Shown piece by piece: positions 46,918-54,597 of a stretch of DNA of 64,000 bases. The notes under the pieces were generated by a model. The model saw nothing but the letters and a program-made list of their open reading frames with translations. It had not been told where the DNA came from and ran no database searches. The position numbers and the translations under genes were made by a program. Numbering within the stretch: position 1 is the first letter of the stretch; each line of letters begins with the position of its first letter. The stretch is from the NCBI RefSeq assembly GCF_013978595.1, contig NZ_JACDTZ010000001.1, positions 186,001 to 250,000 of the forward strand, read 5' to 3'. This DNA is from Corynebacterium haematomassiliense. GTDB lineage: Bacteria > Actinomycetota > Actinomycetes > Mycobacteriales > Mycobacteriaceae.

Positions 46918-47909
46918 GAGTCATCCTGGACTGCGACCCCGGCATCGACGACACCTACGCCATCATCTTCCTCACCGCCGCGGCGCATGGGGGGCTCATT
47001 GAGCTCGATTGCCTAACGACGACCTCCGGCAATGCCCCCGCCGACCAATGCGCGCAAAACGGCGCCTGGATCCTGGGGCAGTGCGGGCTGCCCATCATCT
47101 CCCTTGCCGCCGGCATTCCGGAGCCTCTCGAGGTGGAGCTGACCACCACGCCGGAAACCCACGGCGACACCGGCCTCGGCTACGCCCAAGCGCCCGAGCG
47201 CCACGTGGAGCACGACTGGGACGCGCTGTGGATCGACTCCATCGAGCGCGGCACCGACGACCTCCACCTGATCGTCACCGGGCCTTTGACCAACTTGGCC
47301 GCCTTCGCGCACGCCCACCCGGAGCACTTTGCAAAGCTCAAGCACATCACCGTGATGGGCGGGGCGGTGAACTACCCGGGCAACACCACGCCGAGCGCGG
47401 AGTGGAACTTCTGGGTGGACCCGCATGCCGCCGCCGACGTGTTCGCTATGGCACAGACCCCGATCACGCTGTGCTCGCTTGGCGTGACGGAGCGGATGGT
47501 GCTCAATCCCGAGGCGTTGGCGGAGTTCGTCGATAAGCTTGGCGGCTCCCCCGTGGCGCAGCACCTGGAGGCGATCACGCGGTTTTACTTCGAGTTCCAC
47601 GAGGATGTGGGCGAGGGGTATCAGGCGCAGATCCACGACCTGCTCACTGTGCTGATCGCGCTGGGGCTGGTGGGGTACTCCTGGAAGGACACCACCGTCG
47701 CCGTGGAGGCGGATTCCGAGCTCATGCGAGGCACCTCCGTGGCCGACCTGCGCGGGATCTGGGAACGCGAACCCAACGCGCGCCTGGTCACCGACGCGGA
47801 CGTCGAGTTGGCCTGGGGCTGGTTCACGTGGGCGTGCGAGGTGCACGCGAAGGTCGCCGCCGGCGACGCCGAGATTGTGGAGCTGCGCCACCAGCGTGCC
47901 GACGACTAG
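46914..47909 (+). CDS. Inosine/uridine-preferring nucleoside hydrolase
   Basis: This 331-residue enzyme splits nucleosides into base and ribose. The calcium-binding N-terminal motif DCDPGIDDTYAI (residues 6-17) is complete, and the block LIVTGPLTNLAAFAHAHPE and KHITVMGGAVNYPGN are family-typical. The start GTG at 46914 overlaps the MFS stop and has a GGAAGGAAAC site. It resembles UriH of C. glutamicum in context. The ECF transporter genes start about 110 bases further. Confidence 0.92.
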   Translation: MRVILDCDPGIDDTYAIIFLTAAAHGGLIELDCLTTTSGNAPADQCAQNGAWILGQCGLPIISLAAGIPEPLEVELTTTPETHGDTGLGYAQAPERHVEHDWDALWIDSIERGTDDLHLIVTGPLTNLAAFAHAHPEHFAKLKHITVMGGAVNYPGNTTPSAEWNFWVDPHAAADVFAMAQTPITLCSLGVTERMVLNPEALAEFVDKLGGSPVAQHLEAITRFYFEFHEDVGEGYQAQIHDLLTVLIALGLVGYSWKDTTVAVEADSELMRGTSVADLRGIWEREPNARLVTDADVELAWGWFTWACEVHAKVAAGDAEIVELRHQRADD

Positions 47910-47931
47910 GTGGTTCGCGACCTCCGCCTGC

Positions 47932-48020
47932 TACACTCCCGAACCGATAGCCCAGCCGAGGTGACATAGGCGATGAGGGCTGTACTTCCCGTTCCTCCCC
48001 GCACACCACTCGGAGTTTCC
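47932..48020 (+). promoter_or_regulatory. Structured 5' leader of the ECF transporter operon
   Basis: TACACT (47932-47937) is a candidate -10, giving a leader of about 77 bases. The leader can form AGCCC/GGGCT (47949-47953 with 47977-47981) with an inner GCC/GGC pair, or instead CCGAGGTG (47956-47963) with CACCACTCGG (48004-48013), which hides the GGAG ribosome binding site (48012-48015). The two folds exclude each other, as in a translational riboswitch. No known riboswitch class was recognised. Confidence 0.5.
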
Positions 48021-48812
48021 ATGTCACACACCGTTTCCACGCAGGCCGCACAGAAGGCCGAATGGACCCCCGCCCGCCGCGCGCTCGCCGTCGCAGGCGC
48101 CCTGTTTATCGCCGCCACCTGGCTGTACTTCGTCCTGGTCCACCCGGCGGACTGGGACCAGGTCACCGGCTCCGGCCCAGGCATCGCGCTGCTGGCCGGC
48201 TACGGCATCGGCACCATCTTGCTGCTCGCCGCCGTGATTCCGGCGCTGCCCGCGCGCACGCTGGGGCTGATCCCGATTGCGATCATCATCAACTCTGTCG
48301 TCGGCGAGATCGTCGGCTCCATCGGCCTGCCGCTGTACCTGGATTCCGTGGGCACGGTGCTCGTCGCGGCGCTCGCCGGCCCGGTCGCGGGCATGGCCAC
48401 CGGCGCGCTGAACAACGTCGTGTGGGGCCTGCTCAACCCGGCCGCGCTGCCGTTCGCCGCGGGTGCGGCGCTGATCGGCTGGCTGGCCGGCGTGTTCATC
48501 CACCGCTTCAACGCGCTGCGCAACATCGCCACCGTGATCGGCTTCGGCCTGGTACTGGGGCTTATCGGCGGCATGGTCGCCGCCCCGGTCGCGGCCTACG
48601 TCTACGGCGGCACCGCCGGTGTGGGCACCGGCGCGCTGGTCAGCCTGTTCCGCGAGATGGGCGGCTCGCTCATCGCGTCCGTGACCACCCAGGCGTTCAT
48701 CTCGGACCCGGTGGACAAGGTCATTGTCATGCTGGTGGCGTTCTTCACAGTCAAGGCGCTGCCGAACCGCACCGTCGCAGCGTTCGCCCCGCAGAGCAAG
48801 CAGTCCAAGTAG
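48021..48812 (+). CDS. ECF transporter S component, substrate unknown
   Basis: This 263-residue membrane protein has six or seven hydrophobic segments and the pattern YLDSVGTVLVAALAGPVAGMATGALNN, typical of the substrate-capture subunits of energy-coupling factor importers. The start at 48021 has a GGAG site 5 bases upstream; an in-frame ATG at 47973 lies inside the structured leader. T and A genes follow directly. The neighbouring nucleoside hydrolase makes a nucleobase, nucleoside or vitamin substrate possible, but this is only context. Confidence 0.83.
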   Translation: MSHTVSTQAAQKAEWTPARRALAVAGALFIAATWLYFVLVHPADWDQVTGSGPGIALLAGYGIGTILLLAAVIPALPARTLGLIPIAIIINSVVGEIVGSIGLPLYLDSVGTVLVAALAGPVAGMATGALNNVVWGLLNPAALPFAAGAALIGWLAGVFIHRFNALRNIATVIGFGLVLGLIGGMVAAPVAAYVYGGTAGVGTGALVSLFREMGGSLIASVTTQAFISDPVDKVIVMLVAFFTVKALPNRTVAAFAPQSKQSK

Positions 48813-48821
48813 CCACCCAAC

Positions 48822-49520
48822 ATGCCCCAGCCCCAGACCCGCCTGAACCCACTGACCGCCCTGGTCATCGGCGCGTCCGGCTGGATTCTGGCGCTGGGGA
48901 TCAACACCCCGTCAGCCTCGCTGGCCATCATCGCCGCCGCCCTGACAGCTGGCACATGGCGCACCCGCAACCCGTCCGTCGCGGCCGCCACCGCGCTCCT
49001 CGCAGCACCTGTTGCCGCGTCGATGGTGCTCATCCACGCGCCCTACGGCGAGCACCGCATCGCCCCGCTCATCACCTCCGACGGGCTTGCCGACGCCGCC
49101 CACCTCACCGCCCGCTTCACCGCGCTCGTTGCGTGTCTGCTCGCGGCCGTGGCCTGGACGCGCACTCCGGATCTGGCCAAGGCCCTGCAGAGCACAAAAG
49201 GCGGCAACCGCATCGGCTACATCGCCGGCACCACGCTGCAGCTCGGACCCCAGGGTGCCAACCGCGCGCGCATCACCCGCGACGCCAACCGCCTTAAACA
49301 GCGCCCGATCAAAGCCAAAACAGTCGTCCCGCACCTCATCATGCCCGTGCTCACGGAGCTGCTCACGCAGGCCGGCGCCCGCGGCCAGGCGCTGGAAACC
49401 GCAGGCTACGACCTCACCGGCCCCCGCACCGTCCTGCGCCCGGTCCACGACAGCCCAGCCCAGCGCGCCGCCCGCATCCTCATCCCACTGATCTGCGTGG
49501 CGGTGGTCCTATGGATCTAA
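48822..49520 (+). CDS. ecfT: ECF transporter T component (EcfT)
   Basis: This 232-residue membrane protein has four or five hydrophobic segments and, near the C-terminus, the coupling motif TQAGARGQALETAGYDL (the A-R-G / E-x-x-G-Y form of EcfT), which transmits ATPase movement. It starts 10 bases after the S-component gene and overlaps the ATPase gene by 10 bases. Confidence 0.87.
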   Translation: MPQPQTRLNPLTALVIGASGWILALGINTPSASLAIIAAALTAGTWRTRNPSVAAATALLAAPVAASMVLIHAPYGEHRIAPLITSDGLADAAHLTARFTALVACLLAAVAWTRTPDLAKALQSTKGGNRIGYIAGTTLQLGPQGANRARITRDANRLKQRPIKAKTVVPHLIMPVLTELLTQAGARGQALETAGYDLTGPRTVLRPVHDSPAQRAARILIPLICVAVVLWI

Positions 49521-50653
49521 CGCTGCTCCAACACACACACGACCAGCACCGCACCGTCGAGGTTATCGGCAACTCCGGCGCGGGCCTGACCACCCTCGCC
49601 GCCCAGGCCCACAACGAGTGGGCGGGCGTCGCCGTGGTCCAGCAGGACGCCACCGCGCACGTGTCCTACCTGCGCGACACAGTCATCGAGGAGGTCGCGC
49701 TCGGCCTCGAGCAGCGCGGCACACCAATCCCAGAGATGCAGCGCCGCTGCGAGCGCATCCTCAGCGCCGCGGGCCTGACCGAACTCGCCGAGCGCCACCC
49801 CGCACAACTCTCCGGCGGCCAGACGCGCCGCCTGGCCATCGCGGCCGTCGCGGTCCTCGAGCCGGACATCCTGCTTCTCGACGACCCCTTCGCCGGCCTC
49901 GACCCCACCTCCGCCACCCACATCATCCGCCTACTCGAAGCCCTGCCGTCGCGCATCGTGGTGCTCGGCAACCGCCCCGCCTCGATGCAGCAAAGCTTTC
50001 GCTTATCGACGGCATCCTGTCTCCCTCACCCCCCCACCCACGAAACCAGCTTGCCCCCACGCGTGACGCCCACCGGGGAACCGATCGACCTCGGCGAGAT
50101 CACCGCCACCCGCGGCGGAAAACCCCGCAAGTGGTGGCAGTTCCGCGCACACGAGGATCCGGAGTTCACCGCCGGCCCGATCCACCTGACCGTGCGCCCC
50201 GGCCAGGCCGTGTGGCTGCGCGGCGACAACGGCGCCGGCAAAACCACACTGCTGCGCGCGATGGCGGGCCTCGACGGCAACCCCGGGCTCGCTCTTGGCG
50301 TCTCACTCGCACTGCAGCGCGCCGCCGACCAACTCGCCGAATCAACGGTGGGGGAGTTCGTCGGCGACCCGGACGCCGTCGCCGCGCTCGGCCTCGATCC
50401 GGAAACCCACCCCCTCGACCTGCCTGCCGCGCACCTGCGGCTGGCTCAGCTCGCCCAGGTCTTCGCCCAGAACCGCCCGCTCGTGCTTCTCGACGAGCCC
50501 GACGTCGGCCTCGACGCCCCCTCCCGCGACCGCGCCCACGCCCTCATCGCCGACGGCTTGCGCCGCGGCCAGGCCGTGATCTTCACCTGTCACGACGCTA
50601 CCTTCGCCGAGGAGGTGGGGGAGTACGCTGTCTGCTTCTCTTTTGAGCTCTAG
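49511..50653 (+). CDS. ECF transporter fused A1-A2 ATPase, first Walker A degenerate
   Basis: This 380-residue protein joins two short ABC ATPase domains. The first has a signature LSGGQ (residues 100-104) but its Walker A is GNSGAGLTT with Leu26 in place of the essential lysine, its Walker B ends in Asp-Asp (124-125), and its switch histidine is missing. The second has a normal Walker A (GDNGAGKTT, Lys244), Walker B LLDEP (Glu329) and His361, but its signature is LPAAH. The halves complement each other to form one intact ATP site. It drives the S/T pair encoded just upstream. Confidence 0.85.
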   Translation: MDLTLLQHTHDQHRTVEVIGNSGAGLTTLAAQAHNEWAGVAVVQQDATAHVSYLRDTVIEEVALGLEQRGTPIPEMQRRCERILSAAGLTELAERHPAQLSGGQTRRLAIAAVAVLEPDILLLDDPFAGLDPTSATHIIRLLEALPSRIVVLGNRPASMQQSFRLSTASCLPHPPTHETSLPPRVTPTGEPIDLGEITATRGGKPRKWWQFRAHEDPEFTAGPIHLTVRPGQAVWLRGDNGAGKTTLLRAMAGLDGNPGLALGVSLALQRAADQLAESTVGEFVGDPDAVAALGLDPETHPLDLPAAHLRLAQLAQVFAQNRPLVLLDEPDVGLDAPSRDRAHALIADGLRRGQAVIFTCHDATFAEEVGEYAVCFSFEL

Positions 50654-50665
50654 AGTCTCCCTGGA

Positions 50666-51430
50666 TTAAGAAATTGGTGGGGCCTCAATCATTTTCCGTC
50701 CCCACCCGCCAAGTGCTCTGACCGTTTCGCGGGACAATTGATTAGTCGCTTCGTCGAAAAACTTATTCCCAAATCGACGAGCGAATCCGAAGGCGTAGGT
50801 TTTGGCAGCGAACCGCCCCCAATCGGCAGGGTTTGTTACGAAATTGCCATTCGCCATCATGAACACTGCCGCTCTGTAATTCTCGGCTGCACGGTAAAGG
50901 TCGAAGCTATTAGTTACTTCGTAGTTATCGATACAGTCCTTTAAATGGAATTTCACGCGGGTGAAGTAGTCATATAATTCCGCAGGATACGGGCGATCCG
51001 CCGGTGGAGTTAGCGAAGGTTCATCTTCGAGCAACGCGCGGAGCTCTTCCAAGAAATCAGGGCCCGCATCCGGCACGAAACGCTTTGCCGAATTCCGAAA
51101 CATTCCGAGGGAGACGAGGGCTTGTTCGGAGACACCGTGGCCTTTTGTCTTCCAACCGTCTGGAAAAGCGAACACTGCGTCACACCATTCGACAAAATAC
51201 GCCTTTTCACTAGAAACGTCGTCGCCCTCTTCGTCCATTCGGTTAATGATCGCTTCGATACCGTCTAGACAACGCACTGCTTGTCGCTGTAATGCCCAAG
51301 CGGATCTATTTCCTTCGCTAAAGGTTTGAAGTCGTCTAGAGTCAGCGACCTCTTGATTCGGGTAGCTGAGAGTCTCGTAGTGCGTCCGCCATTGAAGAAA
51401 GATTTCGTAGAGGTTGCTTGCTGGGTTCAC
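50666..51430 (-). CDS. Unknown third protein of the R-M operon
   Basis: This 254-residue protein is soluble, acidic and mainly helical by its composition; it has no motif that I recognise (no helix-turn-helix, nuclease or ATPase signature). It starts with a GTG 30 bases after the end of the restriction gene and is on the same strand, with GGAG about 10 bases upstream. Its base composition is less GC-rich than the flanks, as with the other two genes of the insert. It may be an accessory or defence protein; this is inferred only from the position. Confidence 0.75.
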   Translation of the reverse strand: MNPASNLYEIFLQWRTHYETLSYPNQEVADSRRLQTFSEGNRSAWALQRQAVRCLDGIEAIINRMDEEGDDVSSEKAYFVEWCDAVFAFPDGWKTKGHGVSEQALVSLGMFRNSAKRFVPDAGPDFLEELRALLEDEPSLTPPADRPYPAELYDYFTRVKFHLKDCIDNYEVTNSFDLYRAAENYRAAVFMMANGNFVTNPADWGRFAAKTYAFGFARRFGNKFFDEATNQLSRETVRALGGWGRKMIEAPPIS

Positions 51431-51459
51431 GCTTTCTGATCTCCAATCAGATTTAGGGA

Positions 51460-52350
51460 CTAATTGAGGAGGTCAAGAGGGAGGTCGGTAAGGTCCCTCA
51501 GCCTGTTTCCACTGGTTAGCATTTCGAGTAACTCGTTTGCTTCTTCAGACCCCACTTGGGTTACAGCCGCCTTAAGCTCTGGCAGTGCTGCGTGATACAC
51601 CATGTCAATGTCGCCGGTCCCGAGGGCGAGTGAGGCGATTCGAGGCAGTAGGGGCTCGGCAGTAACTGCGACGATATGCGGCGCACGACCCTTTCTGTTT
51701 CTGATGAGATTTAACGCTTCAGCCCGAGTGTTTTGGGCCCTATCGCTGCGCATCGTGAACTTACAGCTAATGACTGCGTGTAAGAGTTCGGCGGGAGGAT
51801 TACAGTTTCCGGCCCGGATCGGGCTTGACAGTGCGGTACTCGAGTCGACCAACAGGCCATCCGCGTTGAGCTCATCGTCGGATAAAGCGGCCCGAGAAAC
51901 TAAGATATCCGGGCTAATGCTGTAGGAATTCCCTAACGCCGCTGCGAGCTGAGGGGTCTCATTAACTGCGTCGGCTAGGTCTGCGAGGTGCCGGTAAGGT
52001 TCGAATTGGTCGACGTGGCTTCCTCGTCTGGAACTGCCAACCGTGTGTACACACCAGTTACCCGGGCGGGTGGATCGCATTTTCGGAAAGGATTCACGGA
52101 TAAAACCTGCAACAGCATTTTCGAAGATTGCGCCCGCAGATTGACCGGCGATTTTGTTTCCAACGCGGGCGTTGAGCGCGCGTGCCATGTGGAGCGCGAT
52201 ATCACGGCTCGCCTTGCTGCTGCTATCGGCGTTGGATGCAACTCCCGACGTTGAAATGGATAACGTGCCGGTTTCTACCAATTCTTCGAGTAGCGAGGCG
52301 CGGGCAGATGCAAGTATCGACCGATTCTGTTGCGTGTTCGAATTCATCAT
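51460..52350 (-). CDS. Type II restriction endonuclease, NgoMIV family (predicted GCCGGC)
   Basis: This 296-residue protein resembles NgoMIV along its whole length as I recall that sequence. The active site parts are present with the same spacing: Glu77 (IFE), Asp148 (SPDI), Ser195-Cys196-Lys197 (ISCK) and Glu211, 14 residues after the lysine. The base-reading segment RSDR (201-204) is identical to the NgoMIV residues that contact GCC, so cleavage at G/CCGGC is predicted. The start shares one base with the methyltransferase stop (TGATG), ensuring that the methylase is made first. Confidence 0.9.
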   Translation of the reverse strand: MMNSNTQQNRSILASARASLLEELVETGTLSISTSGVASNADSSSKASRDIALHMARALNARVGNKIAGQSAGAIFENAVAGFIRESFPKMRSTRPGNWCVHTVGSSRRGSHVDQFEPYRHLADLADAVNETPQLAAALGNSYSISPDILVSRAALSDDELNADGLLVDSSTALSSPIRAGNCNPPAELLHAVISCKFTMRSDRAQNTRAEALNLIRNRKGRAPHIVAVTAEPLLPRIASLALGTGDIDMVYHAALPELKAAVTQVGSEEANELLEMLTSGNRLRDLTDLPLDLLN

Positions 52351-53369
52351 CAAGCCTTCAGTAATGCCTGGTCCGGATGTGCCGGTGTAGCAGGAATCGA
52401 ACCGTTGGGAATGTCTTCCGTGCGTAACGCCGCGGCGATGGATTTTCCGACCGCTTCTGCCACCGGCGGCGGGAACGCATTGCCAACCTGTTTCCAGGCA
52501 GCGGTTTTGCCACCCTGCCAATCCCAGTCGGCTGGGAAACCCTGAAGGACACCACCCATCCTTACCGTCAGTCGTGGCATCTCAATGGCTGGATCAACTG
52601 GAAAGTCTGGTCCAGGCGCTTCTTCTGCAATGGACGATCCTTTAACTCCGAGACGTGCCCATGCTTCTCGGGCTCGCGTTGGACCTAGGTCTGGACCGCC
52701 ATGTTTCTTGCTGCCACCAACCAAAGTCGGGCCAATTCCGCGGGCTCTCTCGGCCCACTTCGCGGCACCGGGCCACCCACCTTCAGCCATCAGATCTCGA
52801 AGGGCTTCACCAACAGTGAGGCTATGTTCCACCGGAGCAGGCCATGCAAAAAAGTCGCGGAATCTTTCTCTAAGGGCTACGAGGATGAATCGGGGCCTTA
52901 GCTGGGCTAATCCGTAGTCTGCTGCGGTGATGAGCTCCCAAAAAACGACATATCCCATGTCCTCGAGTTCGGCAATGAGTTCGCTTCTGTATGCGGCAAA
53001 TCTTGGTTGGGAAAGTCCACGGACGTTCTCCAACATGACTGCTTTTGGGTTAGCAGTACGGACTAACTGGAGCGCCCGGGGGAAGAGATCTCGCTCATCT
53101 TCAGGGCCAAGTTGTTTACCCGCAACTGAAAACGGGGGACATGGAACGCCGCCGGCGAGAAGGTCGAGATCATCTGAGTACGGGCTGATGTCGAAGTCAA
53201 GAACATCACCTTCGATGACATTCCATTCGGGGCGGTTGGCTCGAAGGGTGGCCGCGGCATGGTGGTCTAGTTCCACGGCCGCGCGCATTGCGAAACCGGC
53301 TCGTTCAAGCCCGAGCGCTTGTCCGCCAGCGCCAGCGCAAATCTCTACGGAGGAAAGAGGAGTCTTCAT
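52350..53369 (-). CDS. DNA (cytosine-5) methyltransferase of the R-M system
   Basis: This 339-residue enzyme would protect GCCGGC sites. C5-methyltransferase motifs are in order: motif I EICAGAGGQALG, motif IV PCPPFS with catalytic Cys77, motif VI ENVRG, motif VIII (QLRPRFILVA) and motif X QVGNAFPPPVAEAV. The variable target-recognition part lies between residues 190 and 270. TAGACT lies 8 bases before the ATG, without a binding site, so the operon seems to use the host's leaderless type of promoter. No control (C) protein gene is present. Confidence 0.92.
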   Translation of the reverse strand: MKTPLSSVEICAGAGGQALGLERAGFAMRAAVELDHHAAATLRANRPEWNVIEGDVLDFDISPYSDDLDLLAGGVPCPPFSVAGKQLGPEDERDLFPRALQLVRTANPKAVMLENVRGLSQPRFAAYRSELIAELEDMGYVVFWELITAADYGLAQLRPRFILVALRERFRDFFAWPAPVEHSLTVGEALRDLMAEGGWPGAAKWAERARGIGPTLVGGSKKHGGPDLGPTRAREAWARLGVKGSSIAEEAPGPDFPVDPAIEMPRLTVRMGGVLQGFPADWDWQGGKTAAWKQVGNAFPPPVAEAVGKSIAAALRTEDIPNGSIPATPAHPDQALLKA

Positions 53370-53505
53370 TGCAGCTCAGTCTATGGGTCAAAATATCGGT
53401 AGAGAAAACCCATTCCGGACTTTCTCGTGTTGTGAAAACGATAAACACGGTTTAGATATTGAACCGTACACTATCGAACAGATTTGCGTTCCCGGGCGGA
53501 GCTGC

Positions 53506-53516
53506 CGTCGATAAGC
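53506..53516 (+). repeat. Intergenic copy of the CGTCGATARGC word
   Basis: Copy CGTCGATAAGC followed by AAATG, in the gap between the ldh stop and the methyltransferase gene. See the finding on the 13 copies. Confidence 0.7.
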
Positions 53517-53522
53517 AAATGC

Positions 53523-54482
53523 CTAGAACTCGGCGCGGTCGATGACGTCGCGCAGGGTGGTGGCGGAGTGGCGGAACTTCTCCAGCTCGTCGGAGTCGAG
53601 GCGCAGTTCCACGACGTTGCGCACGCCACTGCGGTTGAGGACGGTGGGGGTGCCGATGTAGAGGTCGTCGAGCCCGTACTCGCCCTGCAAGAGGGCGGAG
53701 ACGGGCAGGACCACGTCCTCGTTGCGCAGGATCGCGCGCGTGATGCGGGCGAGCGCGTTGCCGATGCCGAAGGCGGTGTTGCCCTTGCGTTTGATGATGT
53801 CGTAGGCGGCGTCGCGGGTGCGGAGGAACATCTCGTCGATCTGGGTGTAGATCTCCGGGTTGGTCTCCGCCTCAGTCTCCAGCAAGGCGCTCAGCGGTAC
53901 GCCGCCGACGGAGCCGGAGGACAACACGGGCAGCTCAGTGTCGCCGTGCTCGCCGATGATGTGGGCGTGCACCGCGGACGGGGCGATGTCGAAGTGCAGG
54001 CCCAGGTTGTGGCGCCAGCGCGCGGTGTCCAGCACGGTGCCGGAGCCGATGACCTGGTTCGACGGCAGGCCGGTCTGCTTCCAGGTGATGTAGGTGAGCA
54101 CGTCCACAGGGTTGGTGGCCACGACGTAGATGCCGTTGAAGCCGTTGGCCATGACTTCCTTGTTGATGGACTCGAAGATGGCGGCGTTGCGGGCGATCAG
54201 GTCGATGCGGGTTTCGCCGTCGCGCTGCGCCACGCCGGCGCAGTTGACCACGAGTGCGGCGTCGCGGCAGTCCTCGTAGGTGCCCACCGTGACGTCCATG
54301 TGATGGCCGGAGAACGGAACGGCGTGGTTTAAGTCCTCAACCTGGGCCCAGACGAGGTCCTCGTTGAGGTCGATGATGGCCAGGTGGTCCGCCAGGCCCT
54401 GGTTGACAATTGCGTATGCGAAGGCGGTGCCGACAGCGCCGGCGCCGATAAGGACGATCTTGTTGCCATGAGTCACGGTCAT
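53523..54482 (-). CDS. ldh: L-lactate dehydrogenase
   Basis: This 319-residue enzyme interconverts pyruvate and L-lactate with NADH. The NAD-binding loop is VLIGAGAVGTAF, the central NPVDVLTY and the active-site histidine in GEHGDTE are present. The region before the family N-terminus starts at the ATG 54482; a CACACT hexamer 7 bases upstream may be the -10 element. Malate dehydrogenase is unlikely because the substrate loop (CAGVAQRDGETR with Gln before Arg) is of the lactate type. Confidence 0.93.
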   Translation of the reverse strand: MTVTHGNKIVLIGAGAVGTAFAYAIVNQGLADHLAIIDLNEDLVWAQVEDLNHAVPFSGHHMDVTVGTYEDCRDAALVVNCAGVAQRDGETRIDLIARNAAIFESINKEVMANGFNGIYVVATNPVDVLTYITWKQTGLPSNQVIGSGTVLDTARWRHNLGLHFDIAPSAVHAHIIGEHGDTELPVLSSGSVGGVPLSALLETEAETNPEIYTQIDEMFLRTRDAAYDIIKRKGNTAFGIGNALARITRAILRNEDVVLPVSALLQGEYGLDDLYIGTPTVLNRSGVRNVVELRLDSDELEKFRHSATTLRDVIDRAEF

Positions 54483-54533
54483 GCGACCAAGTGTGTCAGA
54501 AACCGGGCGATCGCGTGCAGTGGGGTTGGACGG

Positions 54534-54572
54534 AAAAAAGTAGCCGCCGCAGCACGTGGAGCTGCGGCGGCT
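54534..54572 (-). terminator. Rho-independent terminator of the amino-acid permease
   Basis: A perfect 11-bp stem (54542-54552 with 54562-54572) with a 9-base loop is followed on the minus strand by a T-rich run (AAAAAA at 54534-54539 as written). It lies 26 bases after the permease stop. Confidence 0.85.
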
Positions 54573-54597
54573 GGGAAGAGAAGAGGTCGCGGGGGAT

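Noticed and set aside
47932..48020. Known riboswitch (TPP, cobalamin, preQ1, fluoride) in the ECF leader
   Set aside because: None of the conserved core sequences is present; only generic alternative stems can be drawn, so I report it as an unclassified leader.
50666..53369. Prophage or transposon origin of the R-M region
   Set aside because: No integrase, transposase, attachment repeats or tRNA gene is seen at the borders; only the lower GC content suggests transfer.
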